DNA of 64,000 bases from Alloprevotella sp. (GCA_017477205.1 JAFUXE010000029.1:73230-137229), one strand, 5' to 3'. Counted from the stretch's first letter, positions 42,317-51,713 are shown. The notes: generated from the letters alone by a model not told the origin. Numbers and translations: made by a program.

Positions 42317-44014
42317 CTACCTCACGATGACGCGTCCGTCCTGGATGAAGACGCCGCGCGTCGTGTGGCGTGCGCGCCGTCCCTGCAAGTCATAGACGGG
42401 AGCCGCCGTGGGCTCGAAGAGGTAGGCGTCGTCGTCAATGCCGTTCAGCACGTCCATGCGGTAGAGTGCGACGGGACGCTGCGAGCCTGTGTAGCAGGCG
42501 AAGCGCGGCGAGCCGGGGTTGAACTGTATCTCGCGGTCGTCGTACGCCACGTTGTAGATGTGCGTGCCGTCCGCAGTCACCTCGATGCTCCACTTCGCGT
42601 TGTCCGAGTTGGCATCTTCGAGGGCGTGGAGCTTGTTGGCTTTGCTGGAAAGGGCGAGGTAAGCATTCTCCGAAGCGTCATAGAACGTCCAGGCTCCGCG
42701 TGCGCCGCCCAGCGTCAGCACGTGGGGGTATTCGCCCGCCGTCTGCGTCGTGATGATGCCGCCCGTAGCGGAAACCTCCGCCCAGGAGCGTATGTCGTTG
42801 GACTGTGCGGAGAGTGCCACCTGGTCCGGGCCGCCGGACTTGTTGGTCTGCTCGCAGACGATGAGATACTTGTCGCCCGCCTTGAGCTCGCTCTCCGCCT
42901 TGACGAGGACGAAGCGGTTGCCGTCCTCATCCACGGGCGGCTCGGTGCCTGCGATGACGTAGTCCGCGCTCACCATCGGGCTGCGCTTTCCGTTCAGCTC
43001 GCAGTAGGCCGTCACGTGTGTGGTCTCGAAAATCGTCACCGTCGAGAAGCTGCCGCAGTTTTCTGCGTTGGCACCGTTCACGCTGACCCAGAGCGAGGCT
43101 TCCTCGTTGGGCGATTCGATGTCCACCTCGGTACCTTCCGCCACGACGCCGGAGGGAATGCTGAAGACGGGTTCGGGCGGCGTGGGACGGTCGTCGCTGG
43201 CGTCCCATGCGTCGGGGTCGAAGGCTACGCCCGTCTTGCTGCCCCAGACGTATTCCTCCAGTCCCGGGAAGTCCACGAAGGGGTTGCGGTTTTTCTGGAA
43301 CTTATAGACGGCGTTGTTGCGGTCGATTTCCTTCTGCGACACGGGGTCGTCCTCCGCCCACTGGCGCATCATCTGCATGGTCCAGTCGCTCATGCCCGTA
43401 TATTTCGAGCTGCCGAAGGCCGCGCTGCTCCATCCCGTCACCTTGTCCTCGTAGCACGTCACCATGTAGAAGTATATGCGCGCGATGTCGCCCTTGTACA
43501 TGTCGTTCGGTTCGAACACGGTGCCCGAATAGCCCGACAGGCTGCACGGCCCCACCTTCGAGAAACTGCCGTGCGAGGTGTACGTCGGGCGCGTGGTCTC
43601 GCCGTAGGGATAGTTGCTGCGGCGATTGTTCACGTAGCCGTCCGTGGGAATCACGTGGAAGGCGTCCGTGCGCATGGGCGCAGCCTTGTTGAACCAGCTT
43701 TGCGGCACGCTGTGCTCGCGGTTGTAGCAGTCGCCCTCGGCGTGATAGCTGGAGTGGTCGCCGACGGCGAAGTTGGTCATGTCCGAGTACATGTCCCAGA
43801 TTTTCCCGTCCGCGCGGATGTCGCTTTCGGCATAGACGGTGAAGAGATAGTCGTAGGAGAGTGTCGTGTGGTTGGTGATGATGCCGTGGAGCGCCGTCTT
43901 CAGGGCGCTCCCGGACTTTCCGCGTGCCGCCGAGTAGTAGCTGGCGGGAACCTGTGCCCATGCGGAAAGCGTTGTCAGAAGGATGGCTGCCAGTGCAAGC
44001 CGTGTTTTTCTCAT
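42317..44014 (-). CDS. Secreted endonuclease I-family nuclease with sorting tail
   Basis: The 565-residue protein has a signal peptide (MRKTRLALAAILLTTLSAWA) and an endonuclease I domain with YNREHSVPQSWF at residues 97-108 (catalytic His101), DAFHVIPTDGYVNNRRSNYPYG near 117-138 and AVYKFQKNRNPFVDFPGLEEYVWG near 235-258. Such enzymes cut DNA or RNA non-specifically outside the cell or in the periplasm. The C-terminal half has beta-rich domains and ends VYDLQGRR...RGVFIQDGRVIVR, the same tail as the neighbouring protease and the 1216-residue protein, which suggests outer-membrane secretion. It is divergent from the protease gene at 44506. Confidence 0.88.
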   Translation of the reverse strand: MRKTRLALAAILLTTLSAWAQVPASYYSAARGKSGSALKTALHGIITNHTTLSYDYLFTVYAESDIRADGKIWDMYSDMTNFAVGDHSSYHAEGDCYNREHSVPQSWFNKAAPMRTDAFHVIPTDGYVNNRRSNYPYGETTRPTYTSHGSFSKVGPCSLSGYSGTVFEPNDMYKGDIARIYFYMVTCYEDKVTGWSSAAFGSSKYTGMSDWTMQMMRQWAEDDPVSQKEIDRNNAVYKFQKNRNPFVDFPGLEEYVWGSKTGVAFDPDAWDASDDRPTPPEPVFSIPSGVVAEGTEVDIESPNEEASLWVSVNGANAENCGSFSTVTIFETTHVTAYCELNGKRSPMVSADYVIAGTEPPVDEDGNRFVLVKAESELKAGDKYLIVCEQTNKSGGPDQVALSAQSNDIRSWAEVSATGGIITTQTAGEYPHVLTLGGARGAWTFYDASENAYLALSSKANKLHALEDANSDNAKWSIEVTADGTHIYNVAYDDREIQFNPGSPRFACYTGSQRPVALYRMDVLNGIDDDAYLFEPTAAPVYDLQGRRARHTTRGVFIQDGRVIVR

Positions 44015-44149
44015 GATATCAGTTATACGATTTATAGTTGTCTGGTGATGCGGACGAGGAGTCCGTTCAAGCCGCGAAGATAGTGCAAGCCCTCCGCATA
44101 AACAAGGCTTTCGCGCAGAAAACTCATCCCCGCCGCATTTTTCCCCCGG

Positions 44150-44335
44150 CTCGCGGCTGCTGGCCGCTGCCTCCCGGCGCCCCTTTCCGTGCCTCCCAAG
44201 CCCCGGCCTTGAGGCACCGGACGCCCCGTCCGCAGGCTTGCCGGTCGTCGCCCACCGCGGTGGGCAGAAGAAACCACCGCGGTGAAATCATAAAACCACG
44301 ACGGTGAAATGAAGAAACCACCGCGGTGGTTTATG
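44150..44335. repeat. Dispersed element with CCACCGCGGTG palindromes, copy 1
   Basis: After a GGACGCCCCG-type lead-in near 44218, the palindrome CCCACCGCGGTGGG at 44251-44264 is followed by units starting at 44274, 44296 and 44318, exactly 22 bp apart, each beginning CCACCGCGGTG or CCACGACGGTG. A close copy occurs at 58934-59049 in the same orientation. Both lie between divergent genes. Confidence 0.85.
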
Positions 44336-44441
44336 ACCGTGATGCCTTCAGGCGGTGCGTTTCCGGGCTTCAGGCGGTGCATTTCCGGCCTCCGGACGTA
44401 CAGCCTTTCGCCCTCGTGCGCGCAAATGCGCGCGCAAAAAC

Positions 44442-44473
44442 TTTGCTATTGTGGTATCTTTTCCGTAGTTTTG
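44442..44473 (+). promoter_or_regulatory. Promoter of the secreted protease gene
   Basis: TTTG at 44442-44445 and TAGTTTTGC at 44466-44474 are exactly 20 bp apart, the best sigma-ABfr-type match in the window. The start site near 44480 gives a 26-base A-rich leader. Confidence 0.75.
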
Positions 44474-44505
44474 CGGCAGAAGAATAAAACAAACAAACCT
44501 AAACC

Positions 44506-47500
44506 ATGCGAAAACTTACGCTTCTCATGGCGCTGGCCACGCTGGCCGCGCTGACGGCGGGTGCACAGAACGTGAACCGTCGCCTTTATCCTGACTATTC
44601 CGACGTACGCCGTCCCGACGCACGGCTTCGTCACATCACGCCGCGTGCCGACGGACAGACGCGTCCCGACCACGTGAACAATGCCGAAACGGAGTATTTC
44701 CCCGTCGTCATCAACCAGGACGGCGGCTCCTGCGGCTCGGCATCGCGCATCTACTACATGTTCACCTACGAAGTCAATGCCTGGCGCCGCGCGAACGGTA
44801 AGCAGGACGCCAACCGCTATCCCACGCACTTCACGTGGCTTCTGACGAACAGCTCCAGCGGCAAGGAAGGTATGGCGGCCGCCAACGGCATCCCCAACGT
44901 CACGACCTACGGCGGCGCCACCTATAGCAAGCTCTTCGGCAACCAAGACTGTGCCTCCAACGACTTTGGCTGGATGCAGGGCTACGACAAATGGTACCAG
45001 GCCATGCAGAACCGCATCGAGCGCAATGCGAACTTCCCCATTTCCGTCAAGACGGAGGAAGGCCGCGAGCTCGTGAAGAACTGGATTTGGAACCACTCCG
45101 GCGACCCCGACTGGGGAGGCGTGGGCGGCGTCTGCGGCATCGGCGTTGCCAGCGGCGGCGACTGGCGCAACATCCCCAACACGACGACCAACAAGAGCCT
45201 CGGCGTCGTCGGAAAGAAGTACGTCGGCGCCTGGGGAAAGCAGGTGGACCACGCCCTGACCATCGTGGGCTACGACGACCGCATCGAGTTTGACCTCGAC
45301 GGCAACGGCGTGGCAGGCGAAAAGGACAAGGACGAGGTCGGCGCATGGATCATCGTCAACAGCTGGGGCGACGGATGGTGCAACAAGGGCTTCATCTACT
45401 GCCCCTACAAGAACGCCGTCACCACTGGTAACTCCTCTGACTATTACTGGCCGGAAATCTACTACGTCCACAAGAACTACCGCCCCTTGCGCACGCTGAA
45501 AATAAAGATGGAGTACTCCAAGCGCTCCGAGCTCTGCCTTTCCGCAGGCGTTTCGCAGGACACGACGGCCACCGAGCCCGCCATGACCGTGCAGATGGAG
45601 CACTTCAAGTATGCCGGCGACGGCGACGGCGACGGCGTGGATGCCGAAACCCCCATGCTCGGACGCTGGACGGACGGCGTACACAGCGAGCCGATGGAGT
45701 TTGGCTACGACATTACGGACCTCTCCGCAGGGCTTGACACCCACCGCCCCGTGAAGTACTTCTTCATCATCGAGACGAAGAACTCCGCAAACGGCGTCGG
45801 AAAAGTGGACGCCCTGTCCTTCATGGACTACGAGGCCGATCCTGAAGGCATCGAGTTCCCCTTCCCCGTCGGCAAGGACGGCGTGCAGATACAGACAAAG
45901 GGAAAGAAGACCATCATCTCCTACGTCGTGAAAGGCGACGGCCTCAACGCGCCGCTGAACGTGGCGATGAACGACGGCACGCTGACGTGGGATGCTCCCG
46001 AGGCAGGCGGCTGGAGCCTGCAAGGCTTCAACGTCTATGCCGACGGCGTCCTTGTCAGCACCCTCTCCGCCGACGCGCGCAGCACGAAGCCCACCGTCGA
46101 GGGCGCCTTGGACTATTCCGTCAGCGCACGCTATGCCGCACGCGACGGCGAGCGCGAGTCCAACCGCGTAAGTGCCTACACAAGCCTCTGGCGAGGCAAG
46201 ACTTCCTCCCCCGACTACACCCGCAAGTTCGCCAACGGCGGCTTCGTCATCAAGAACCTGCTTCCCAACAAGCTGGAAAAGGCAACCATCGAATTCTGGA
46301 TGAAGCCTACGAGCTGCGCGAACTACAACCAGCAGATCGGGCCGGGATGGGGAACCTTCCTCTTCCACACGACGACCGCCGGAGAGATTGTGGCCGGATG
46401 GGACACGGGCAACCGCTTCACCACCGGGCGCACAAAGCTCTCCTCCACCAAGTGGACGCACGTCGCCCTGGTGTTTGACGGCAAGAAGCTCACGTGCTAC
46501 GTCAACGGCGTGGTGGCAGGCGAGGCCGGAAGTGCCTCCGGCGGACTGCCCGGTATGGGCGACCTCTCCGTAGGGCGCGCAGACGCCAACGGCATAAGCG
46601 CGGAAATCGACGAGTTCCGCGTATGGTCCACCGCCCGCACGCAGACGCAGATCAGCCAGTACATGTACTCCGAGATAGAAGACCCCGCAACGATGCCGGG
46701 ACTCCTCGTGGAACTGACCATGAACGAGGACTCCAACGAAAAAATCGTGGACCTCGCCCAGGGCCACACCATAGAATACATCAACGGCACGCCTTCGCGC
46801 ATGAGCAACTACTCGCGCAAGGACAAGCGCACCACCTCGGCCGACTTCACCTTCCCCGCGCAGACGCTCTACACGTACCAGCCCATCGCCCTCCAGAACG
46901 CTTCCAGCGGAAACGTCATCAGCTTCCTCTGGGAAGTGGAAGGCCGCAAGTACACGTCCGACAGCCCCTCCGTCGTCTTTGAGACGCCCGGCGAGAAGGA
47001 AGTGAAGCTCACCGTGACGGACGCCGCAGGCCAGACGGCCGAGGTGACGCACACGCTCAGCGTCCTCGCCCTGCCGGCTCCCGTCGCCAGCTTCTCCTGT
47101 CCCGACACCATTGCCATCGGCGACCGCGTAAGCTTCATCAACCAGTCCGTGGGAGCCACTTCCTACGAATGGTCCCTGCCCGGAGCGGAAACTTCGTCCG
47201 CCACGACAACCCACCTGGCCACGTCCTACGTCATCCCCGGGCGTCAGACCGTCACCCTGACGGCACGCAACGCCTCCGGAACCTCTACGGCACAGCGCGT
47301 CATACAGATCAACGACCTCTGGCCTACGGCCGACTTTACGGTTTCTCCCAGCGTGACGGTCAAGAACACGGCAGTCCGCTTCACCGATGCCTCGACGCGC
47401 ACGCCCAGAACATGGCACTGGGAGATTGCCGCACAGGACACCGTCATCGCGAAGAAGTTCAAGAACGGAAGCATCAACTTCCGCGCGCCCGGCGTCTTCG

Positions 47501-48942
47501 ACGTCTCGCTCGTGGCCGCCAATGACAAAGGTGCCAACAAGGTATTCCGCCCGCGCGCCCTCGTTGTCTGCAACGCCGACGGCAAGAACGCACTCAACTT
47601 CAGCGGCAAGACGACGGAATACGTCACCTTCAAGAACCCCGTTGCCAACCGCGCCTTCACCGTTGAATACTGGCTCTATGCGAAAGAACTGCGCAGCAAC
47701 GTGAACCGCATCGGTGGCACCAGCAGCGACTTCCAGATCAAGAGCGATGCCGAAGGCCGCATCCTCGTCAGCGTGGCGGGCATGGAGGCCAAGACGCCTG
47801 CGGGCGTCGTCACCCTCGGCCAGTGGCATCACTACGCCGTCGTTGTGAACGGACAGGACTGCACCGTCCTGAAGGACTGCCAGCCCGTTGCCAAGCTGCG
47901 CTTCGCCGCCCTGGCCTCCGAAAACCAGCCGCAAACGATGCAGCTGGGCGGCAGCGACGCGCCGATGAACGCCGTCATCGACGAACTCCGCATCTGGAAC
48001 AAGGCGCTCTCGCAGGAGCAGCTCCTCGCATACGCCAACAATCCCATTTCCGACGTCACCGCAGCACAGACGTCCGACGCGCTGGCACTCTACTACCAGT
48101 TCAACCAGTCCTCCGGCAACGTGGAGGACGCCACGTCCTATGCGCAGACCGGTACGCGCACGGGCTTCGGCCCCGACGGCGACGCCTGGAGCTCCAGCCT
48201 CGGCATATTCTGCCTTTCCGAGAAGTCTCCCGAGGACATCACGGCTTCCGTCCTCACCAATGCACAGGCTCCCTTCCGCCACACAGCCTACTCCACGAAC
48301 ACCAGTGCCGACGCTGGCGACGGCTCGCGCTACCAGCAGCTTGAAACCGGCACGGCCCAGAGCACGTGGGTGGTAGAGAATGCCGTCGAAAGCGGTGCTG
48401 CGACCACGGAGTTCTATGTGGACAAGGACATCGACGACGCCCTGGCCCTGATGACGGGTTCCCACGGCTTTGCCAACGAGGTGAGCAACCTCAAGCTCTA
48501 CCAGACCGTCACGCTGCCCGTAGGCTACTACGTCCTCGTGGCTGAAGGCTATACCGACAAGCAGCCCGACGGCTGTTACCTCGTAGCTGCCAGCGGCACC
48601 GGGCTTCCCGACGCTGCGCAGTTCGCATCCGCGCTGGCCTATGCGCCTCTTAACAGCGGTCGCCTGGAGTTTGCCGTCCGCAGTGAGGGTGCTCCCGTCT
48701 CCCTGGGCATTGTGGCCAATGTCAGCGGTGCCCACTGGATGGCGCTGAACGGCTTCCGCCTGTTGCGCCGCGGCACGAACGACGACTGGACCTTCACGGG
48801 CATTGAAACGCCCTCCGTCCAGGATGGTCAATGGTCAACGGCCAACGGTCAGTCGTCACCCCTTTACGACCTGCAAGGCCGTCGCATCGCAGAGCCCGCA
48901 CGCGGCGTCTATATCCGCGACGGACGAAAGGTGCTGCGATAA
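44506..48942 (+). CDS. Secreted papain-like cysteine peptidase with LamG and PKD domains
   Basis: The 1478-residue protein has a signal peptide ending TAGAQ (residue 21) and a C1-type peptidase domain at about 60-320 with Gln71 and Cys76 (INQDGGSCGSAS), His249 (QVDHALTIVGYDD) and Asn285 (IIVNSWGDGW). Downstream are a fibronectin-like segment (about 490-560), a LamG domain (about 580-730, ATIEFWMKPTS and EIDEFRVWSTAR), PKD-like repeats (about 770-1010, FLWEVEGRKYTSDSPSVVFE, YEWSLPGAETS), a second LamG (about 1030-1170) and a beta-rich region. The tail YDLQGRR...RGVYIRDGRKVLR matches the nuclease and adhesin. It is probably exported to the surface to cut host or dietary proteins, with the LamG/PKD modules binding substrate. 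Confidence 0.88.
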   Translation: MRKLTLLMALATLAALTAGAQNVNRRLYPDYSDVRRPDARLRHITPRADGQTRPDHVNNAETEYFPVVINQDGGSCGSASRIYYMFTYEVNAWRRANGKQDANRYPTHFTWLLTNSSSGKEGMAAANGIPNVTTYGGATYSKLFGNQDCASNDFGWMQGYDKWYQAMQNRIERNANFPISVKTEEGRELVKNWIWNHSGDPDWGGVGGVCGIGVASGGDWRNIPNTTTNKSLGVVGKKYVGAWGKQVDHALTIVGYDDRIEFDLDGNGVAGEKDKDEVGAWIIVNSWGDGWCNKGFIYCPYKNAVTTGNSSDYYWPEIYYVHKNYRPLRTLKIKMEYSKRSELCLSAGVSQDTTATEPAMTVQMEHFKYAGDGDGDGVDAETPMLGRWTDGVHSEPMEFGYDITDLSAGLDTHRPVKYFFIIETKNSANGVGKVDALSFMDYEADPEGIEFPFPVGKDGVQIQTKGKKTIISYVVKGDGLNAPLNVAMNDGTLTWDAPEAGGWSLQGFNVYADGVLVSTLSADARSTKPTVEGALDYSVSARYAARDGERESNRVSAYTSLWRGKTSSPDYTRKFANGGFVIKNLLPNKLEKATIEFWMKPTSCANYNQQIGPGWGTFLFHTTTAGEIVAGWDTGNRFTTGRTKLSSTKWTHVALVFDGKKLTCYVNGVVAGEAGSASGGLPGMGDLSVGRADANGISAEIDEFRVWSTARTQTQISQYMYSEIEDPATMPGLLVELTMNEDSNEKIVDLAQGHTIEYINGTPSRMSNYSRKDKRTTSADFTFPAQTLYTYQPIALQNASSGNVISFLWEVEGRKYTSDSPSVVFETPGEKEVKLTVTDAAGQTAEVTHTLSVLALPAPVASFSCPDTIAIGDRVSFINQSVGATSYEWSLPGAETSSATTTHLATSYVIPGRQTVTLTARNASGTSTAQRVIQINDLWPTADFTVSPSVTVKNTAVRFTDASTRTPRTWHWEIAAQDTVIAKKFKNGSINFRAPGVFDVSLVAANDKGANKVFRPRALVVCNADGKNALNFSGKTTEYVTFKNPVANRAFTVEYWLYAKELRSNVNRIGGTSSDFQIKSDAEGRILVSVAGMEAKTPAGVVTLGQWHHYAVVVNGQDCTVLKDCQPVAKLRFAALASENQPQTMQLGGSDAPMNAVIDELRIWNKALSQEQLLAYANNPISDVTAAQTSDALALYYQFNQSSGNVEDATSYAQTGTRTGFGPDGDAWSSSLGIFCLSEKSPEDITASVLTNAQAPFRHTAYSTNTSADAGDGSRYQQLETGTAQSTWVVENAVESGAATTEFYVDKDIDDALALMTGSHGFANEVSNLKLYQTVTLPVGYYVLVAEGYTDKQPDGCYLVAASGTGLPDAAQFASALAYAPLNSGRLEFAVRSEGAPVSLGIVANVSGAHWMALNGFRLLRRGTNDDWTFTGIETPSVQDGQWSTANGQSSPLYDLQGRRIAEPARGVYIRDGRKVLR

Positions 48943-49004
48943 GCCCGGAAGTCTATCGTAAGAGCCCAGAAGTCTTTCGTGAAAGCCCGGAAGTTTCTTT
49001 AGAC
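48942..49004. repeat. Three 21-bp direct repeats at the protease 3' end
   Basis: Units starting at 48942, 48963 and 48984 share AGCCCGGAAGTCT with minor changes. The first overlaps the last base of the protease stop codon, and the third ends 12 bases before the next gene's start. Confidence 0.75.
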
Positions 49005-49016
49005 GCCTTTCCATCC

Positions 49017-50063
49017 ATGAAAGCAAAGGACATACTCAGGCGCACGCTGCTTCTTGCGGCGTGCGCCTGCTTTTCGCTCTCCGGCCGCGCGCAGTCGGAG
49101 ACGGAGTCCTTTGTCCTGATGGAATACAACGTGGAGAATCTTTTCGACACCGTCCATGCAGAAGGCAAGCACGACGTGGAATTTACGCCCCAAGGTGAGA
49201 GGAAGTGGGACACGCGGCGCTACCGCCACAAGCTTTCCATGCTGGCGCGCGCCATCATCTCCGCCTCCGACGGCGTGCCGCCCACAGTCGTCGGGCTTTG
49301 CGAGGTGGAAAACGACTCCGTCCTGCGCGACCTGACACAACGCACACGCCTCGCGCGCGCGTATTATTCTTATATATGTACGAGCAGCAGCGACGTGCGA
49401 GGCATCAATGTGGCTTTGCTCTACGATCCCCTGCGCTTTCGTCCCGTTTCCGTCGATACGTTCCCCGTTTTTCTCGGTGCGGACGTGCGGCCTACACGCG
49501 ACGTGCTCCACGTGGCGGGCCTGTTGACGTCCGGCGATACGCTGGACATCGTCGTCTGCCACCTTCCCAGCCGCATGGGCGGGCGCAGGCACACGGAACC
49601 CTCCCGCATGCGCGTCGCCGAGTGCCTCCGCACGCTGACGGACAGCATCATGACGGTGCGCACAAGGGGTGGGGTAGTGCTCATGGGCGACTTCAACGAT
49701 GACCTGGCGGCACGCCCCTTGCGACAGACGCTGGGAGCGAGACCGGCGCGGGGCATCTTCCTGCCCGCAAAACTATACGACGTTTGTTGCCGGAGGCAGG
49801 GGAAGAACGTTCCGCAGGGAACCTACAAGTTCCGCAGGCGTTGGCAGCACATTGACCACGTGCTTCTCAGCGGCACCCTCCTCATGGGCGCCCACAGCCT
49901 GCGTGCCGCGACGGATTGCGCAAGCACCCTCTCGCCGGACTTCCTGCTTGAAAGCGACGGCGAGCACGGCATGCGTCCCCGCCGCACCTTCCTCGGTCCG
50001 GTCTATCACGGCGGAACCTCCGACCATCTCCCTACCGTCGTCCGTTTCGCCCTGCAAAGATAG
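49017..50063 (+). CDS. Secreted endonuclease/exonuclease/phosphatase-family protein
   Basis: The 348-residue product starts at ATG 49017 with a signal peptide (LRRTLLLAACACFSLSGRAQ); the longer upstream frame overlaps the protease gene. EEP-fold motifs are visible: LMEYNVENLFD near residue 33, VVGLCEVEND near 83 with the metal-binding Glu, DIVVCHLPSR near 178, VVLMGDFNDD near 218 and GTSDHLPTVVRF at the C-terminus with the catalytic Asp-His. The family includes nucleases and phosphatases that cut phosphodiesters with magnesium. Export to the periplasm or beyond and closeness to a secreted nuclease and protease suggest a role in nucleic acid or phosphate scavenging. Confidence 0.88.
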   Translation: MKAKDILRRTLLLAACACFSLSGRAQSETESFVLMEYNVENLFDTVHAEGKHDVEFTPQGERKWDTRRYRHKLSMLARAIISASDGVPPTVVGLCEVENDSVLRDLTQRTRLARAYYSYICTSSSDVRGINVALLYDPLRFRPVSVDTFPVFLGADVRPTRDVLHVAGLLTSGDTLDIVVCHLPSRMGGRRHTEPSRMRVAECLRTLTDSIMTVRTRGGVVLMGDFNDDLAARPLRQTLGARPARGIFLPAKLYDVCCRRQGKNVPQGTYKFRRRWQHIDHVLLSGTLLMGAHSLRAATDCASTLSPDFLLESDGEHGMRPRRTFLGPVYHGGTSDHLPTVVRFALQR

Positions 50064-50150
50064 CTGCTCCTCCCTGCTTCCCGCCTTCTCCTCCCTCCCT
50101 CGCCCTCTTCCCCTTCCTGCCTCGCCCCCTTCCCTCCCATCTTTGCCCCT
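50064..50150 (+). repeat. Pyrimidine-rich tract
   Basis: Directly after the EEP-family gene, the plus strand is almost entirely C and T for about 85 bases, broken only by scattered G and A. Such tracts are weakly structured and may aid Rho-type termination or form triplex DNA. Confidence 0.6.
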
Positions 50151-50317
50151 GTGTGCGGCGGTTTTCCCGCCGTTCTCTCTCCGCCTTCCGCGTCTTTCTG
50201 CTCTCGGGGGGCACTTTTTCGGCTTCCTGACGGCAGAAAAACCAAAAACGATTTTTCCGTTTCCAGCATTTATGCTTTTTTTGCACCGCAGAACAAGCAT
50301 CACGCAGGAACTGAACA

Positions 50318-51124
50318 ATGACAAGACGCCTTACGCTTTTGGCCGCAACCCTTCTGCTGCTGGGTTGCAACGACCATCTTTTCGACACGCACCCTTACGA
50401 CGTGGACATCAACGGAGCGTGCGACATCAACGCCCGTCAGGTTGGCCGCATAGAGGCTGCCTGCGAGGGTAAAGATACGCTGCGCGTGGCGATGATTTCC
50501 GATACGCACCTTTGGCACAGCGACATGGAGGACGAAATCCGCAGCATCAACGCACGCGCGAACCTTGATTTCGTCGTCCATCTGGGCGACGTCACCGACA
50601 CGGGCACGACGAAGGAATTTCTATGGGCACGCAATATCCTGGGGAAGCTTCGTGCGCCCTATGTGACCCTACTCGGAAACCATGACATGCTGGCCACGGG
50701 ACGGCAGAGCTTCAGCAAAATGTTCGGGAAACCTGATTTCAGCTTCATCGCGGGGCGCATAAAATTCGTTTGCGTGAACACAAATGCGGCAGAGTACGCG
50801 CATATTGCCGCTGCGCCGGACTTTGACTTCATGGAAAGGGAGACGATGAGCCGCGCGGAGGACTTCGACCGCACCGTCGTGCTCATGCACGCGCCGCCCT
50901 ACTGCGAGCAGTTCGACAACAACGTCGCGCGGCCGTTCCGATACTACCTCTCGAGATTTCCGAACCTGCTTTTCTGCGTCTATGGGCACATGCACGAGAC
51001 CACCGTGCGCTATCCTTACGACGACGACCTTGCATTCTACGGCGTTGGCTGTGCCAACAAGCGCCAGTACCGTGTATTCACTTTCACTCCCGATGGCTAT
51101 GAAAAAGAGACGGTATCTTTCTAA
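50318..51124 (+). CDS. Calcineurin-like metallophosphoesterase, lipoprotein
   Basis: The 268-residue protein has a lipobox (LLLLGC, Cys17) and the complete metal-binding series of calcineurin-like phosphoesterases: ISDTHLW near residue 60, HLGDVTD near 90, LLGNHDM near 120, LMHAPPY near 190 and VYGHMHET near 222. These enzymes hydrolyse phosphomonoesters or diesters with two metal ions. It should sit in the envelope facing the periplasm or surface. Its 3' end overlaps the start of the next gene by 26 bases, which suggests coupling. Confidence 0.88.
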   Translation: MTRRLTLLAATLLLLGCNDHLFDTHPYDVDINGACDINARQVGRIEAACEGKDTLRVAMISDTHLWHSDMEDEIRSINARANLDFVVHLGDVTDTGTTKEFLWARNILGKLRAPYVTLLGNHDMLATGRQSFSKMFGKPDFSFIAGRIKFVCVNTNAAEYAHIAAAPDFDFMERETMSRAEDFDRTVVLMHAPPYCEQFDNNVARPFRYYLSRFPNLLFCVYGHMHETTVRYPYDDDLAFYGVGCANKRQYRVFTFTPDGYEKETVSF

Positions 51125-51713
51125 ACTTGCACTTGTCGCTCTGCTGGCTTTCCCCTTGCAGAACCTCTGTGCGCAGCATCGCCGCAACGCCCTGATACTG
51201 GTGCCGAGCAGCGTCATCCTTCAGAATGCTGGTAACATGGGAACGGTTTCCCTCGGTGCGGGTTGGCAATACGGGCGCGACCATTGGGAGACGCAGGTGC
51301 TGGGAGGGTTTATCCCCAAGCACGACAGCACGCGTCCGAAATTCACGATGACGTTCAAGGAAAACTTCGTTCCCTGGAATCTGCAAGCGGGAAAGCGCTG
51401 GGAAATACAGCCTCTGACGGCCACGATGTACGTCAACGCAGTCTTTGGCCACGAGTTCTGGGCGCACCAGCCCAACCGCTATCCCAACAAGTACTATGAT
51501 TATCTTTCCACGAAGTATCGCGTCAACGTCGGCTTGGGGCAGCGTGTGACGCTAAGGTTTTCGGAACATGTCTCGAAGCGCGTGCAAAGCGCGTCCCTCT
51601 TTTACGAAGTGAGTACCTGCGACCTTTACATCCGCGCCGCCACGATGAATCGCGATGTGAAGCTGGGACATATCCTCGGCCTCAGCCTCGGCGTGAAGGC
51701 GCGGTTGAGGTAA
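51099..51713 (+). CDS. Putative outer membrane beta-barrel protein
   Basis: The 204-residue protein starts at ATG 51099 (or 51093, two residues longer), inside the 3' end of the phosphoesterase gene. A signal peptide is clear (KKRRYLSKLALVALLAFPLQNLCAQ). The rest has alternating hydrophobic strands with aromatic ends (VSLGAGWQYGRDHWETQVLGGFIP, TMYVNAVFGHEFWAH, GHILGLSLGVKARLR), as in small outer-membrane barrels. No family was recognised. Coupling to a surface phosphoesterase suggests both work in the envelope. Confidence 0.7.
   Translation: MKKRRYLSKLALVALLAFPLQNLCAQHRRNALILVPSSVILQNAGNMGTVSLGAGWQYGRDHWETQVLGGFIPKHDSTRPKFTMTFKENFVPWNLQAGKRWEIQPLTATMYVNAVFGHEFWAHQPNRYPNKYYDYLSTKYRVNVGLGQRVTLRFSEHVSKRVQSASLFYEVSTCDLYIRAATMNRDVKLGHILGLSLGVKARLR

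Noticed and set aside
44446..48831. Open frame of 1461 codons on the minus strand, antisense to the secreted protease
   Set aside because: It fully overlaps a gene with an intact catalytic set, domains and signal peptide. Long antisense frames arise here because the biased codons on the coding strand rarely create stops on the other; the same is seen opposite lpxD-lpxC-lpxA, both SusC and the FAS1 genes.
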